A program made the position numbers and the translations under genes. Of a stretch of DNA of 64,000 bases, positions 20,453 through 31,306 are shown in pieces; the first letter of the stretch is position 1, and every line of letters starts with the position of its first letter. Source of the DNA: Arthrobacter sp. OY3WO11 (lineage in GTDB: Bacteria; Actinomycetota; Actinomycetes; Actinomycetales; Micrococcaceae). Below the pieces are notes generated by a model. It saw only the letters and a program-made list of their open reading frames with translations, was not told where the DNA came from and did not search any database. The DNA lies in assembly GCF_001641125.1 (NCBI RefSeq), contig NZ_LWLP01000001.1:318156-382155 (forward strand), read 5' to 3'.

Positions 20453-20462
20453 TTGTATACAA
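20453..20462. promoter_or_regulatory. Likely GntR/FCD operator
   Basis: The perfect 10-bp palindrome TTGTATACAA lies in the short gap between the SDR gene and the divergent GntR-family gene. FadR-type regulators commonly bind such AT-rich GT..AC palindromes. Its position would block transcription of the SDR and probably of the regulator itself. Confidence 0.6.
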
Positions 20463-20501
20463 GTATGCACCTAGCGCTAGGGTTGCTGTGGAGGTAACAA
20501 C

Positions 20502-21158
20502 ATGCCTGGTGCAACCACCCGCAATACCGGAGCGGATTTCGTCTATGCCGAGCTGAAGCGGCAGATCATCAGCCTGGAGCTGAAGCCGGGGGAGCGCGTT
20601 TACGAACCCGCAATGGCGTCTGCGCTGCAGGTGAGCCGGACGCCGCTGAGGGAAGCCATCCGGCGGCTGGTCTCGGAGAGCTTCCTGGAACAGCAAACCA
20701 CCGGCGGCGTCCTGGTGCCGGCCTTGGATGAGGCAGCAATTTCCGAGCTGTACGAAGTCCGCGCTGCAATGGAATCCCTCATGGCGCGGAACGCCTGCCT
20801 CAAAGCCACCCTGGCTGACATCGACGCACTCGAAGGCATCCTGGAGCGCAACGCTGCCATGGTGGGCTTCGCCGATGAAGCGATGAAGCAGGGGATGTCG
20901 CTGCACGGGAAGATCGCCGGGATCGCCGGCAATTCGTGGGCCCGGCGGTTCCATGACCAGATCTCAAACCAGATGGAGCGGTACCGGCACTTCACCAACA
21001 GCACCCAGGAACGGCGGGAGCAGGCCCTAGCCCAGCACCGGACCCTGGTGGCGGCCGTGGCTGCAGGCGACCCGGACCAGGCTGCAAGGATCGCCTTCGA
21101 GCATGTCATGGGCGCCCGCGATGCGGCGGTGCGAGCCATCTCCGGCACCACTGCATGA
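20502..21158 (+). CDS. GntR-family transcriptional regulator (FCD/FadR subfamily)
   Basis: A 218-residue regulator. Residues 10-75 are the winged helix-turn-helix (LELKPGERVYEPAMASAL, then VSRTPLREAIRRL). The rest is an all-helical FCD ligand domain that usually binds an organic acid through a metal: an Asp and three His are expected. I see SLHGKIAGIAGN, where the family histidine is kept, and AQHRTLV. Its TGA overlaps the ATG of the MFS gene (ATGA), so the pair is coupled. It probably controls the divergent SDR and the transporter. Confidence 0.86.
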   Translation: MPGATTRNTGADFVYAELKRQIISLELKPGERVYEPAMASALQVSRTPLREAIRRLVSESFLEQQTTGGVLVPALDEAAISELYEVRAAMESLMARNACLKATLADIDALEGILERNAAMVGFADEAMKQGMSLHGKIAGIAGNSWARRFHDQISNQMERYRHFTNSTQERREQALAQHRTLVAAVAAGDPDQAARIAFEHVMGARDAAVRAISGTTA

Positions 21159-22330
21159 TCGGCGAACTGGGCCGCCGGTCCACTGCAGCCCTCCTGGTCC
21201 ATTCCACCCTGATTCAGGCACTGACCTTCCTGCTGCGGCCGGCCGCCACGTACCGCGCGCTGGAACTGGACGTCCCCGGCTTCGCCCTTGGGCTCCTGGC
21301 GGCCAGCTACGCCGTCTTCCCGCTGCTGCTCGCCGTCCCCACGGGCGCCCTGGTGGACCGCCTGGGTGAACGCCGCCTCATGGCGGCCGGTGCCGCCGTC
21401 GTCCTGGCCAGCGCTTTGTTCCTGCTGCTGTGGGGTTCGTCCATCGCCGCCCTGATCATCGGAACCGCCCTCCTGGGCGTCGGCCAGCTGGCCTGTGTGG
21501 TGGGGCAACAGGCGGTGGTGGCCAACAACGCCGCGGCCTCCCGGATGGATTCGGCCTTCGGCTACCTCACCTTCGCGGCGTCCCTGGGACAGGCAGTAGG
21601 GCCGCTGGCCATCTCCCTGGTAGGAGGGACGGCCATCCGCCCCGACACCCAGGCGATCTTCCTCCTCTCGGCCTGCATGGGCCTGGTGCTCCTGGTGACC
21701 ACCTTTGGCATCTCGGCAACTGTCAGCGCCAGGAAGGGAACGGCAGCCCCGGCGAACGGCGGCAAAGGCAACGTGGCCTCGCTGCTGAAGACTCCCGGCG
21801 TGGCGCGGGCCCTGGCCACCAGCGCCACCGTCCTTGCCGTGGTGGACCTGACCATGGTCTACCTCCCGGTGCTTGGATCCGAACGCGGGCTCAGCGCGGC
21901 AACCGTTGGCGCCCTGCTCGCCGTCCGTGCCGTGTTTTCCATGGTGTCCCGGATCCTGCTGGGGCAGATATCCCGGAAACTGGGGCGCAAGCGCCTGCTC
22001 GTGGCCAGCCTGGCGCTGTCCACCAGCGCTTTGGCCGCCATGGCGGTTCCCATGCCGGTGCTGCTGCTCTTTGCGGTCATGGCCGTGCTTGGCCTGGGCC
22101 TTGGCATTGGCCAGCCCCTCACCATGTCCTGGCTTTCGGCGCAGGCACCCGCCGGGCAGCGCGGCCGTGCGCTTGCCCTCCGGCTCGCCGGCAACCGGGT
22201 GGGCCAGGTGGTGCTTCCCAGCGTTATCGGTGTGGCAGCGGCAGGAGTTGGCGCGATGGGGGTTTTCCTGGCGTCCGCGGCCGCGGTGGGCGGGACGCTC
22301 CTGCTCCTCCGGGGCGTCCGGCTGGACTGA
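21155..22330 (+). CDS. MFS transporter
   Basis: A 391-residue protein with twelve predicted hydrophobic segments. The loop after helix 2 reads GALVDRLGERR, the usual MFS motif A region. It has the sugar or drug:proton antiporter look, but direction and substrate cannot be read from sequence. It is translationally coupled to the upstream GntR-family regulator, so it may import or export the regulator's ligand. Confidence 0.84.
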   Translation: MIGELGRRSTAALLVHSTLIQALTFLLRPAATYRALELDVPGFALGLLAASYAVFPLLLAVPTGALVDRLGERRLMAAGAAVVLASALFLLLWGSSIAALIIGTALLGVGQLACVVGQQAVVANNAAASRMDSAFGYLTFAASLGQAVGPLAISLVGGTAIRPDTQAIFLLSACMGLVLLVTTFGISATVSARKGTAAPANGGKGNVASLLKTPGVARALATSATVLAVVDLTMVYLPVLGSERGLSAATVGALLAVRAVFSMVSRILLGQISRKLGRKRLLVASLALSTSALAAMAVPMPVLLLFAVMAVLGLGLGIGQPLTMSWLSAQAPAGQRGRALALRLAGNRVGQVVLPSVIGVAAAGVGAMGVFLASAAAVGGTLLLLRGVRLD

Positions 22331-22352
22331 CCGGCGGACGCCCTCCCGATCT

Positions 22353-22454
22353 GCGTCACACAGGGCATGCTTTTGGGGCGCGTACGACGTCGGAGCCCCG
22401 GGTTTCCGGGGCTTCCCCACCCCGGGTGGGCCAAAAGCGAGCCGTGCGTGACGC
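22353..22454. repeat. 102-bp nested inverted-repeat element
   Basis: Outer arms of 24 bases match at 20 positions, including perfect GCGTCAC/GTGACGC ends and GCTTTTGG/CCAAAAGC inner blocks. Inside is a perfect 8-bp hairpin, AGCCCCGG-GTTT-CCGGGGCT (22394-22413). It lies between convergent genes and may act as a bidirectional terminator, but the long outer arms also resemble a small non-autonomous element or structured RNA. Confidence 0.6.
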
Positions 22455-22484
22455 CGTCGTGCGTCCTCCGGGGGTGCCGCGCGG

Positions 22485-23053
22485 TTACGGCAGCCGGCTT
22501 GGCCTCAGCAAGGTGGGCACACCGGCCTGTTTCGGATCCAGCGGAACGGGGCTCATCAGCACCGACGGGCCGCGATGGAGCGTTCCGCTTGAGAGTGCCC
22601 GGCAGCGGATGCCGCCCCGGCCCCGCATCGAGGCGTGGGCTCCCGGGGCAAGCACCTCATTCATCCAGGCGCAGGGGTGGGCAGGCCTGCCGCCGTGGAA
22701 CTCAACCCGGGAACCGCCGGATTCCAGCGCGAAGTCCTGGCTGAGCAGCGGGGCCAGGTGGGCTCCGCGGAGGATCACGTTCCGCCGGGTGGCCAGCGGA
22801 TCGAACGGGCCGGCGCCCAGCTCGGCCGCGATGGCCTCCAGGGATTCGACGGCGAACAGGGTCACCGCGGCGTCCATGTGGGCCGCTTTGCCGAAGAAAC
22901 GGTCGCCCACGATGCCCTTGCCCGCCACCACCTCGGCAACATCGGCATCCGTCGTGGGCACATCTGCGGCGCCGTCCCGTGCCCGGCCGAAGTAGGCGTG
23001 CCCGGGCGACACCAGGAGGTGCAGGATTTCGACGTCGTACCTGTACTCCTCCG

Positions 23054-23057
<4 letters not shown>
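22485..23057 (-). CDS. MOSC-domain protein
   Basis: A 190-residue protein with the MOSC fold (molybdenum cofactor sulfurase C-terminal). The conserved cysteine is in AHPCAWMNEVLAPG, and GIVGDRFFGK and RRNVILRG are typical of the family. Such proteins bind a sulfur or molybdopterin intermediate. The ATG overlaps the stop of the upstream UvrA-like gene as ATGA, an unusual partner for which I have no explanation. Confidence 0.84.
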
Positions 23058-25453
<2,396 letters not shown>

Positions 25454-25544
25454 CGGGTCTCCATCTGTTGGGCTGCGCTATCTGTTGGGCTGCGCTGAAC
25501 GGAAGCTGCGTGCCCAGCCGCCGGCCGCCGTCGTTGGTATCAGC

Positions 25545-25967
25545 CTAGGCCTGCTGGTTGATCCGTACGGTGTTCCCGGCGGGGTCGCGGAAGGCGCAGT
25601 CGCGGATTCCGTAGGGCTGGTCCACCGGTTCCTGCACGACGTCGGCCCCGCTCGCCTCCACCTGGGCGAAGGCTGCGTCGACGTCCGGGGCGGAGAGGAT
25701 CACGGTGGCGTAGGTGCCCTTGGCCATCATTTCGGCGATGGTGCGGCGCTCGTCGTCGGTGATGCCCGGGTCCACGGCCGGCGGGTGCAGGACGATGGAA
25801 ACGCCGGGCTGCCCGGCGGGGCCCACCGTGATCCAGCGCATGGCGCCGCGGCCCACATCGTTGCGGACCTCGAAGCCCAGGGCGTCGCGGTAGAACGCCA
25901 GGGAAGCGTCGGGATCGGTGTGCGGAAGGAACGTTGAGGAGATGGTGATGTTGTTCATGGCAGTCAT
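25545..25967 (-). CDS. VOC-family (glyoxalase-like) protein
   Basis: A 140-residue protein of the vicinal-oxygen-chelate fold, with the repeat pattern SLAFYRDALGFEV near the start and CAFRDPAGNTVRI at the end. Members are glyoxalases, dioxygenases or binding proteins for small toxins such as bleomycin. Its ATG at 25967 overlaps the TGA of the AraC-family gene; a second ATG three codons later is also possible. Coupling to the regulator suggests control by it. Confidence 0.8.
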   Translation of the reverse strand: MTAMNNITISSTFLPHTDPDASLAFYRDALGFEVRNDVGRGAMRWITVGPAGQPGVSIVLHPPAVDPGITDDERRTIAEMMAKGTYATVILSAPDVDAAFAQVEASGADVVQEPVDQPYGIRDCAFRDPAGNTVRINQQA

Positions 25968-26413
25968 GCTAGTTGCGGCTCCGGAACCGGCGCTTCTCGA
26001 TTCCTGACCGGTCTGGTGACCTGCTTCGCCACGCACGCGGGGATGCCCGCCGTCGCGCTCTTTGCCTCCTGCTTGTAGACGCTGGGCGGCATGCCCACCA
26101 GCTCACTGAAGCGGGTGCTGAAGGTGCCCAGCGAGGAACAGCCGACGGCGAAACACACCTCCGTGACGGAAAGGTCACCCCGGCTCAGCAACGCCATGGC
26201 CCGTTCGATGCGCCGGGTCATCAGGTAGCTGTAGGGCGATTCCTGATAGGCGGCCTTGAACCGGCGGCTGAGGTGGCCGGCGGACATATGGACACCGCGG
26301 GCCAGGGCTTCGACATCCAGGGGCTGCGCATACTCCCGATCGATCCGGTCCTTGACCCGGCGCAGGAGCATCAGCTCGCGCAGGTAGGGGTCGGCAGCGG
26401 GGCTGATAGTCAC
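25964..26413 (-). CDS. AraC-family transcriptional regulator
   Basis: A 149-residue protein made almost entirely of the AraC/XylS DNA-binding domain: two helix-turn-helix units, LARGVHMSAGHLSRRFK and VCFAVGCSSLGTFSTRF. It has no separate ligand domain, so it resembles short SoxS/Rob-type activators. It starts with GTG after GAAAG and overlaps the VOC gene, probably its main target. Confidence 0.83.
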   Translation of the reverse strand: MTISPAADPYLRELMLLRRVKDRIDREYAQPLDVEALARGVHMSAGHLSRRFKAAYQESPYSYLMTRRIERAMALLSRGDLSVTEVCFAVGCSSLGTFSTRFSELVGMPPSVYKQEAKSATAGIPACVAKQVTRPVRNREAPVPEPQLA

Positions 26414-26669
26414 CTTTCAGATGGTGCTCCCTGGCGGGGGAGTTGTCCATACTTTTGAAGGCGCAGTTGCTGCGTAAAAGGCCCCCTTTTCGCGGGGTAT
26501 GATTATGCCGCCAGCCGGCATGAGGTCCTCGCCCGAACAGGGCTCGAGTCAACGCAGTGTTGGGTGATGTCCGCTCATGGAGCAGTGGCATCCGGCGAAA
26601 CCAAACCCTTTTCATCACTGTCAAAGACCCTGCCCGGATACTGCGCGGGCAGCACCCTGAAAGGACCCC

Positions 26670-27059
26670 ATGGAACTGCTGTGGGAAACCGCCGGCTGGG
26701 CCGGCGCGGCTGCGATTCTCAGCGCATACCTGGCCGTTTCCATGGGCTGGCTGAAGGCCGGCAAGGGCTTCCAGACCGCAAATCTTGTTGGTGCCGTCGC
26801 GTTCATCATCAACGGCACCTTCCACGGAGCCTGGCCTTCCGTGGTGACGAATGTGGCCTGGGTCCTCATCTCCGCCGTCGCGCTTATCCGGATGCGTCCT
26901 GAGAGCATTCCGACGGCGGTGGCCGCCGATCCGCAGGTCCAGTTCCCGGGCGTCCCCGACACCACGGGCCAGATGACCGTCATCGAGGTTCTCACCGGCT
27001 CCCTGCCAGCGGTAGGGTCCATGACTGCCGGGGCTGACGGGCAGCGCCTGGCGCACTGA
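26670..27059 (+). CDS. Small membrane protein, CBU_0592-like
   Basis: A 129-residue protein with three hydrophobic segments in the first 75 residues (around 10-27, 40-55 and 58-73) and a soluble C-terminal tail. The pattern of short helices joined by KAGKGFQTANLVGA resembles the CBU_0592 family of unknown function. An AAAGGA ribosome site precedes the ATG. A hairpin with 7-bp arms (26630-26652) lies just before the ribosome site. Confidence 0.6.
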   Translation: MELLWETAGWAGAAAILSAYLAVSMGWLKAGKGFQTANLVGAVAFIINGTFHGAWPSVVTNVAWVLISAVALIRMRPESIPTAVAADPQVQFPGVPDTTGQMTVIEVLTGSLPAVGSMTAGADGQRLAH

Positions 27060-27093
27060 AGGCCTCCGCCGGTCATCCGCAAGGTGGCTGGCG

Positions 27094-27390
27094 CTACGCG
27101 TTCCTGGTTGCGGGCCGCCGGTAAACACGCAGTCCGTCACTGTGCAGGAACAGTGCGCGGCCCTTTCCCTCGTCCTGCTGAAGCCAGAGGAGGCTGCCAT
27201 CCAGGGCGAGCATATCGATGCGTCCTGATGCGATGGGCCGCCCTTGACGGTGGATTTCCACCTGGTCGCTTCGCGAGAGTTTGCACCAGTTGGGAACCGG
27301 CTCGGGAGCGAGGGGTGCGGCACCCCGTCCGGCAGGCTGCGGGCGGTTGTACACGGTGGTCTCATTCTCCTTGGTCGAGGCTTCGTCCAT
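27094..27390 (-). CDS. Hypothetical protein
   Basis: A 98-residue protein with a disordered N-terminal 30 residues and a small beta-rich part (VEIHRQGRPIASGRIDML, then LLWLQQDEGKGRALF). It contains one cysteine and no membrane segment. Base composition matches its neighbours. The ribosome site at ATG 27390 is weak. It lies downstream of the usp hairpin and converges on the CBU_0592-like gene. I do not recognise it. Confidence 0.5.
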   Translation of the reverse strand: MDEASTKENETTVYNRPQPAGRGAAPLAPEPVPNWCKLSRSDQVEIHRQGRPIASGRIDMLALDGSLLWLQQDEGKGRALFLHSDGLRVYRRPATRNA

Positions 27391-27419
27391 GCCGGACTGC
27401 TTTAGGAAAGTTCATGGGA

Positions 27420-27452
27420 GGAGGCAGGGTGACCGGTGGTCACCCTGCCTCC
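27420..27452 (-). terminator. Strong hairpin after the uspA gene
   Basis: Perfect 15-bp arms GGAGGCAGGGTGACC and GGTCACCCTGCCTCC flank a three-base loop. On the minus strand it lies about 110 bases past the universal stress protein stop and is followed by a short pyrimidine-rich run. It is the likely end of the PrpF-TctC-TctAB-Usp transcript. Confidence 0.65.
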
Positions 27453-27563
27453 CTTGCGTGCTGTGGCGTCCCCGCGCCCGTCCTTCGGGCTACCTGTTGC
27501 GATGGAGTGCGGGAACGGCAGCACGCGGGCCGGACAAGAAGTCCGGCAGTTAGTGGGCTCCGG

Positions 27564-27944
27564 TCAGAGTTTGTCGGAGCGGACCGCGAGCACCGGGCAG
27601 GTGGCGTCGAGGAGGATCCTCTGGACGGTGCTTCCGAGGATGAGCTTTCCCACCATGGACCGGTGCCGGAGGCCGATAACGATCATGTCGACGTTGCGGT
27701 CCTGGGCGATCTGGATGACAGCGTCCCCCGGGTCGGACAGGACCGAGGATTCGATGGTCAGGGCCAGGCCGGCCTCGCCCAGCCGGGCTTCCAGCACGCT
27801 CACTTCCTGTGGCTCCAGATCGTGGTGGCCGCGGCCGATATTCACGATCAGCAGGTCTGACTTCCTGAGGTGCGCTTCCTTGATTCCTTCTGACAGGGCT
27901 TCCCTGCCTTCTGAAGCAGGTGCGTAGGCGACGAGTACCGTCAT
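27564..27944 (-). CDS. Universal stress protein (UspA family)
   Basis: A 126-residue single-domain UspA protein. It starts MTVLVAYAPASEG and carries the nucleotide-binding pattern G-x2-x-G-x9-GS in GLRHRSMVGKLILGST, so ATP binding is likely. It follows the TctA-TctB gene by 36 bases on the same strand and is the last gene of the operon. Usp genes next to TTT or TRAP carriers are known; a link of transport to stress or energy state is inference. Confidence 0.88.
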   Translation of the reverse strand: MTVLVAYAPASEGREALSEGIKEAHLRKSDLLIVNIGRGHHDLEPQEVSVLEARLGEAGLALTIESSVLSDPGDAVIQIAQDRNVDMIVIGLRHRSMVGKLILGSTVQRILLDATCPVLAVRSDKL

Positions 27945-27980
27945 TTCATATCTCCAATGGCCAAAGTGTGTGGCGGACGT

Positions 27981-30005
27981 CTAAACGAGGGTGTTGAGCC
28001 AGCCCTGCGGCAGGTCGATCGGCAGCAGTGACGGGAGTGCGAGGAGCACTATGTACAGGACGCCGGTGTAGATGATGGCTACCTTGAGCCGGGCCCTTGC
28101 GACTATCAGGAGGAAGGCCGGGATGAAGATCGTGACTGCAATCAGGTATCCGAAGGCGGCCGTGAGAGCCAGGAAGCCTGTCATCCATAGGAAGGTCTTC
28201 AATGCGAACTTTGCGTCAAGGGTCCAACCTGCCTTCGCGGGCTGTGTGCGGATCCCCTCTGTCTCCTCAGCAAGGGTTTCATCTGCCTTCGGGGTTCTGT
28301 CGTGAAGCCTTCTCCGGATCTCAATGAAGAGCAGGATGCCGGAGAAGATCAGGCCTCCGGTGCTCACCAGCTGCGGGACCAGTCTGGCTTCCGGTGAGAA
28401 TGAAGCGGACGAGATTAGGGCTGCGGCGAAGGCGACGGCGAAGATGCCCGCTGCGACGAGGGACCAGTTGGAGTTCTTCAGCGGTGCTTCGTCGTCCTCG
28501 GGCTGTTCGTCCCGGTGGCCATCGTCAAGGTTGGTGTGTCGGCGGGCGCGGATGAACTTGATGAAGGCCCAGATCATAGGCAGGATCAGGATGGCCAGGA
28601 AGACCATGACCCCGGGGCGGGCCATCCAGTCGAATCCTTCGTAGAGGCTGTCGGTGAGGAAGTAGTAGCGTTCCAGCGGGATGGCCAGGACGAAACCGAT
28701 AAGGAACGGTGCCCGGGGGAACCCTGTCGATTTCAGCAGCCAGCCGAAGATGCCGAGGATGATCATGATCCAGAGGTCGCCGAGCTGGCCGCCTTCCTGG
28801 AAGGAGCCCAGGAGCATGATGGCTACGAGGCCTGCTGCCAGGATGGCGAAGGGGACCTTTGTCAGCTTGGCGAGCTGCTTGACACTCAGGAAGCAAAGCA
28901 GTGCGCCGAGAACGGACGCGATGGCGAAGGACCAGACGATAAGGTACATCAGGTCGAGGTGTTCGGTGATGATGGAGGGGCCTGGCTGGATGCCGTAGGT
29001 GAGGAGCATTCCCAGGAGCATCGCTGAGGGGACGCCGCCGGGGATGCCAAAGAGGAGGGTGGGGATCAGGTCGCCGGCTTCCACGGAGTTGTTGGCGCTT
29101 TCGGGGCCGACAATGCCGCGGGGGTCTCCCTTGCCGAACTGGCGCTTGTCTTTGGCGGTTGCGACGGCCTGGCCGTAGGCCATCCAGGTTCCGGCGGTGG
29201 CACCGACGCCGGGAAGGACGCCTGCCCAGATACCGATGAGCGCTCCGCGGATGACCTGGGTCCAGTGGGTGAGCCATTCGCGGATGCCCTGGCCCCAGCC
29301 GCCGCCGAGGCTGATGGTTTGCTTTTCTCCGCGGCGCTGGCTGGCGCGGGATGCGATTTCGGCCAGGCCGAAGATGCCCAGGGCCACGGCCACGAGTGAC
29401 AGGCCGTCGCCGAGGAAGAGACTGCCGAAGGTGAAGCGTTCCTCAGCAGTGGTCGGCGAGGTTCCAACCATGCCGAGGATCAGGCCAAGGAGGCCTGCCG
29501 AGACGCCCTTGATGATGTTTCCCCGTGACAGGACCGCCGCCAAAGATACACCGAGGACGGTCAACATGAAGAGCTCAGGACTCGCGAAGGACAGGACGAG
29601 TGGCCGGGCCAGCGGGATCGCGAGGGTCAGGCCGACCGCGCCGATGATGCCTCCGGCCATGGAGGAGAGGAACGCCAGGGTCAGCGCGCGGGCTGCCTGC
29701 CCCTTCTTGGCCATGGAGTAGCCGTCGAGCATGGTGACGCTGGCTGATGCTGAACCTGGGGCTCCGAGCAGTACGGCGGAGACGGTGTCGGAGGTGTGAA
29801 CGACGGCGAGGGCGCCGATGAGGAGCGCCAGAGCCTGGGGCGGTTCCATGCCGAAGGTGATGGGCAGCAGGATTGCAACGGCTCCTGTGCCGCCAAGTCC
29901 CGGGATGAGGCCCATGATCAGGCCGGCGACGGTGCCGATCAGGAGCATGATGAGGAGGGAGGGGTCAGCGAGGGATGCCAGCGCTGCCATTGCGGAGTCA
30001 AGCAT
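27981..30005 (-). CDS. Tripartite tricarboxylate transporter permease, TctA-TctB fusion
   Basis: A 674-residue membrane protein. Residues 1-500 are the large TctA subunit with about eleven segments and the motifs GLIPGLGGTGAVAILLP and GVLPGVGATAGTWMAYG. A charged linker (near 510-525, rich in Asp/Glu) leads to four more segments matching TctB, the small subunit that is normally a separate protein. No separate tctB lies nearby, which supports a true fusion. With TctC it should import a carboxylic acid driven by an ion gradient. Confidence 0.87.
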   Translation of the reverse strand: MLDSAMAALASLADPSLLIMLLIGTVAGLIMGLIPGLGGTGAVAILLPITFGMEPPQALALLIGALAVVHTSDTVSAVLLGAPGSASASVTMLDGYSMAKKGQAARALTLAFLSSMAGGIIGAVGLTLAIPLARPLVLSFASPELFMLTVLGVSLAAVLSRGNIIKGVSAGLLGLILGMVGTSPTTAEERFTFGSLFLGDGLSLVAVALGIFGLAEIASRASQRRGEKQTISLGGGWGQGIREWLTHWTQVIRGALIGIWAGVLPGVGATAGTWMAYGQAVATAKDKRQFGKGDPRGIVGPESANNSVEAGDLIPTLLFGIPGGVPSAMLLGMLLTYGIQPGPSIITEHLDLMYLIVWSFAIASVLGALLCFLSVKQLAKLTKVPFAILAAGLVAIMLLGSFQEGGQLGDLWIMIILGIFGWLLKSTGFPRAPFLIGFVLAIPLERYYFLTDSLYEGFDWMARPGVMVFLAILILPMIWAFIKFIRARRHTNLDDGHRDEQPEDDEAPLKNSNWSLVAAGIFAVAFAAALISSASFSPEARLVPQLVSTGGLIFSGILLFIEIRRRLHDRTPKADETLAEETEGIRTQPAKAGWTLDAKFALKTFLWMTGFLALTAAFGYLIAVTIFIPAFLLIVARARLKVAIIYTGVLYIVLLALPSLLPIDLPQGWLNTLV

Positions 30006-30013
30006 GATGGTCC

Positions 30014-31222
30014 TTATTCAACGTGGATGTTGTATTTGTCCGCGAGCAGTCCCGTGACGTAGGACCGGACGGAGCTGCTGACGGTGTAGGCCTCGCGGAC
30101 CCGTTCGGCCACGCCGGAATCGGCCACCAGGGGATATCCACCGAGTACTTTGGCGGCCTTCTCCTGGAACGCCGGATCCGTGCCGAGCTTTTCGCTGGAC
30201 TCGCGCAGCAATTGGTACGCCTTCTCGGGGGTCTCTTGCGGAACCCAGAGCCCCTTTTGGTAGGTATAGGTGAGCCCGAGCAGGGTTTTGTAGGCCTCGT
30301 ACTTTTCGCCTGAGGGCTTTGTTCCGTGCAGCGTCTCGTAGGCCTCCGCAACCGTGGGAACGTCCGGAAAGTTTGGGTCACGGACTACTTCCCCTGCCTC
30401 GTCCAGCTGGCCGAACGACATCAGGACAACGGCTTTGCCTTCCTTGGCGATGCCTTCGACTGCCGAGCCGTAGGCCGAGGTCGTCTGGTAGTCCAGATCG
30501 ATTTCGCCACGCTGGAGGGCCAGGTTGACGGGTCCGCGGCCTTCGAAGCCAAAGGTGCTCGTGACGTCTGCCTCGAGCAGGTCGAAAGCCACCAGGGTGG
30601 TGATGTCCAGGCCCGTAGCACTGATGCCGCCAAATACTAGCGGGGTGTCCCTGTTGATCAGGTCCTGCACGCTGGCCACGCCGGCTTCAGCCCGGGCGTA
30701 GATGACGCCGCCGGTTCCATTGACGACGACCGGCTTGAGGTCTTCGAAGGAGTACTTCACCGCTGAGCGTCCCAGGACCCAGGGCACAACCGTCGATGCG
30801 GTGCCTACCAGGATCTCAGTCCCGTCAGTCTTGGCGGAGCGGGCGAACCGGTTGGTCCCGAGGATGCCTTCACCGCCGGCTTCGTTGACGGGGGCGAAGC
30901 CGGGGCGGCCGGCCACGTAGTTCGTCAGTTCCGTGCCGATGAAACGTGCCCACGTATCCGTTCCTCCGCCGGACGCCAACGGAATGAGGAATTCGAGGGT
31001 CTCGCCGCTGAAATCGCCGTCTTCAGTGCTGGAGGGCGGGTTCAGCAGGCTTCCACCCAGCACTGTTGTGGCCGTTCCGAGCAGCGCGAAGGCTCCTACC
31101 GTGGCAAGGATAGTGCGGCGCGAGTGCTTGGGCGGCTCGGGCTGCTCCGTCTGCTCTGCCTGTCCGGCAGTGCCGTCCGGAGAGACTCCGGGCGGCTCCA
31201 AGGATGACTTGTTGCTCGTCAT
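30014..31222 (-). CDS. Tripartite tricarboxylate transporter substrate-binding protein (TctC)
   Basis: A 402-residue exported binding protein. A hydrophilic 33-residue leader ends in SRRTILATVGAFALLG, a twin-arginine-like signal with an unusually long N-region. The mature part begins LEFLIPLASGGGTDTWARF, the typical TctC ligand-loop region. It is eight bases upstream of the permease gene and downstream of PrpF. The ligand is probably a tricarboxylate or similar acid, given PrpF. Confidence 0.86.
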   Translation of the reverse strand: MTSNKSSLEPPGVSPDGTAGQAEQTEQPEPPKHSRRTILATVGAFALLGTATTVLGGSLLNPPSSTEDGDFSGETLEFLIPLASGGGTDTWARFIGTELTNYVAGRPGFAPVNEAGGEGILGTNRFARSAKTDGTEILVGTASTVVPWVLGRSAVKYSFEDLKPVVVNGTGGVIYARAEAGVASVQDLINRDTPLVFGGISATGLDITTLVAFDLLEADVTSTFGFEGRGPVNLALQRGEIDLDYQTTSAYGSAVEGIAKEGKAVVLMSFGQLDEAGEVVRDPNFPDVPTVAEAYETLHGTKPSGEKYEAYKTLLGLTYTYQKGLWVPQETPEKAYQLLRESSEKLGTDPAFQEKAAKVLGGYPLVADSGVAERVREAYTVSSSVRSYVTGLLADKYNIHVE

Positions 31223-31306
31223 TGAGGAATCCTTTGGGGTCAGTGCCTACCACCATGAAACACCGGTTTGGCGCAGCTGGGAGGGGAGGCTGTTGTGGGT
31301 GGTCGT

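Noticed and set aside
20600..22420. A 606-codon minus-strand frame across the GntR and MFS genes
   Set aside because: It is the shadow of two well-supported plus-strand genes and has low-complexity composition.
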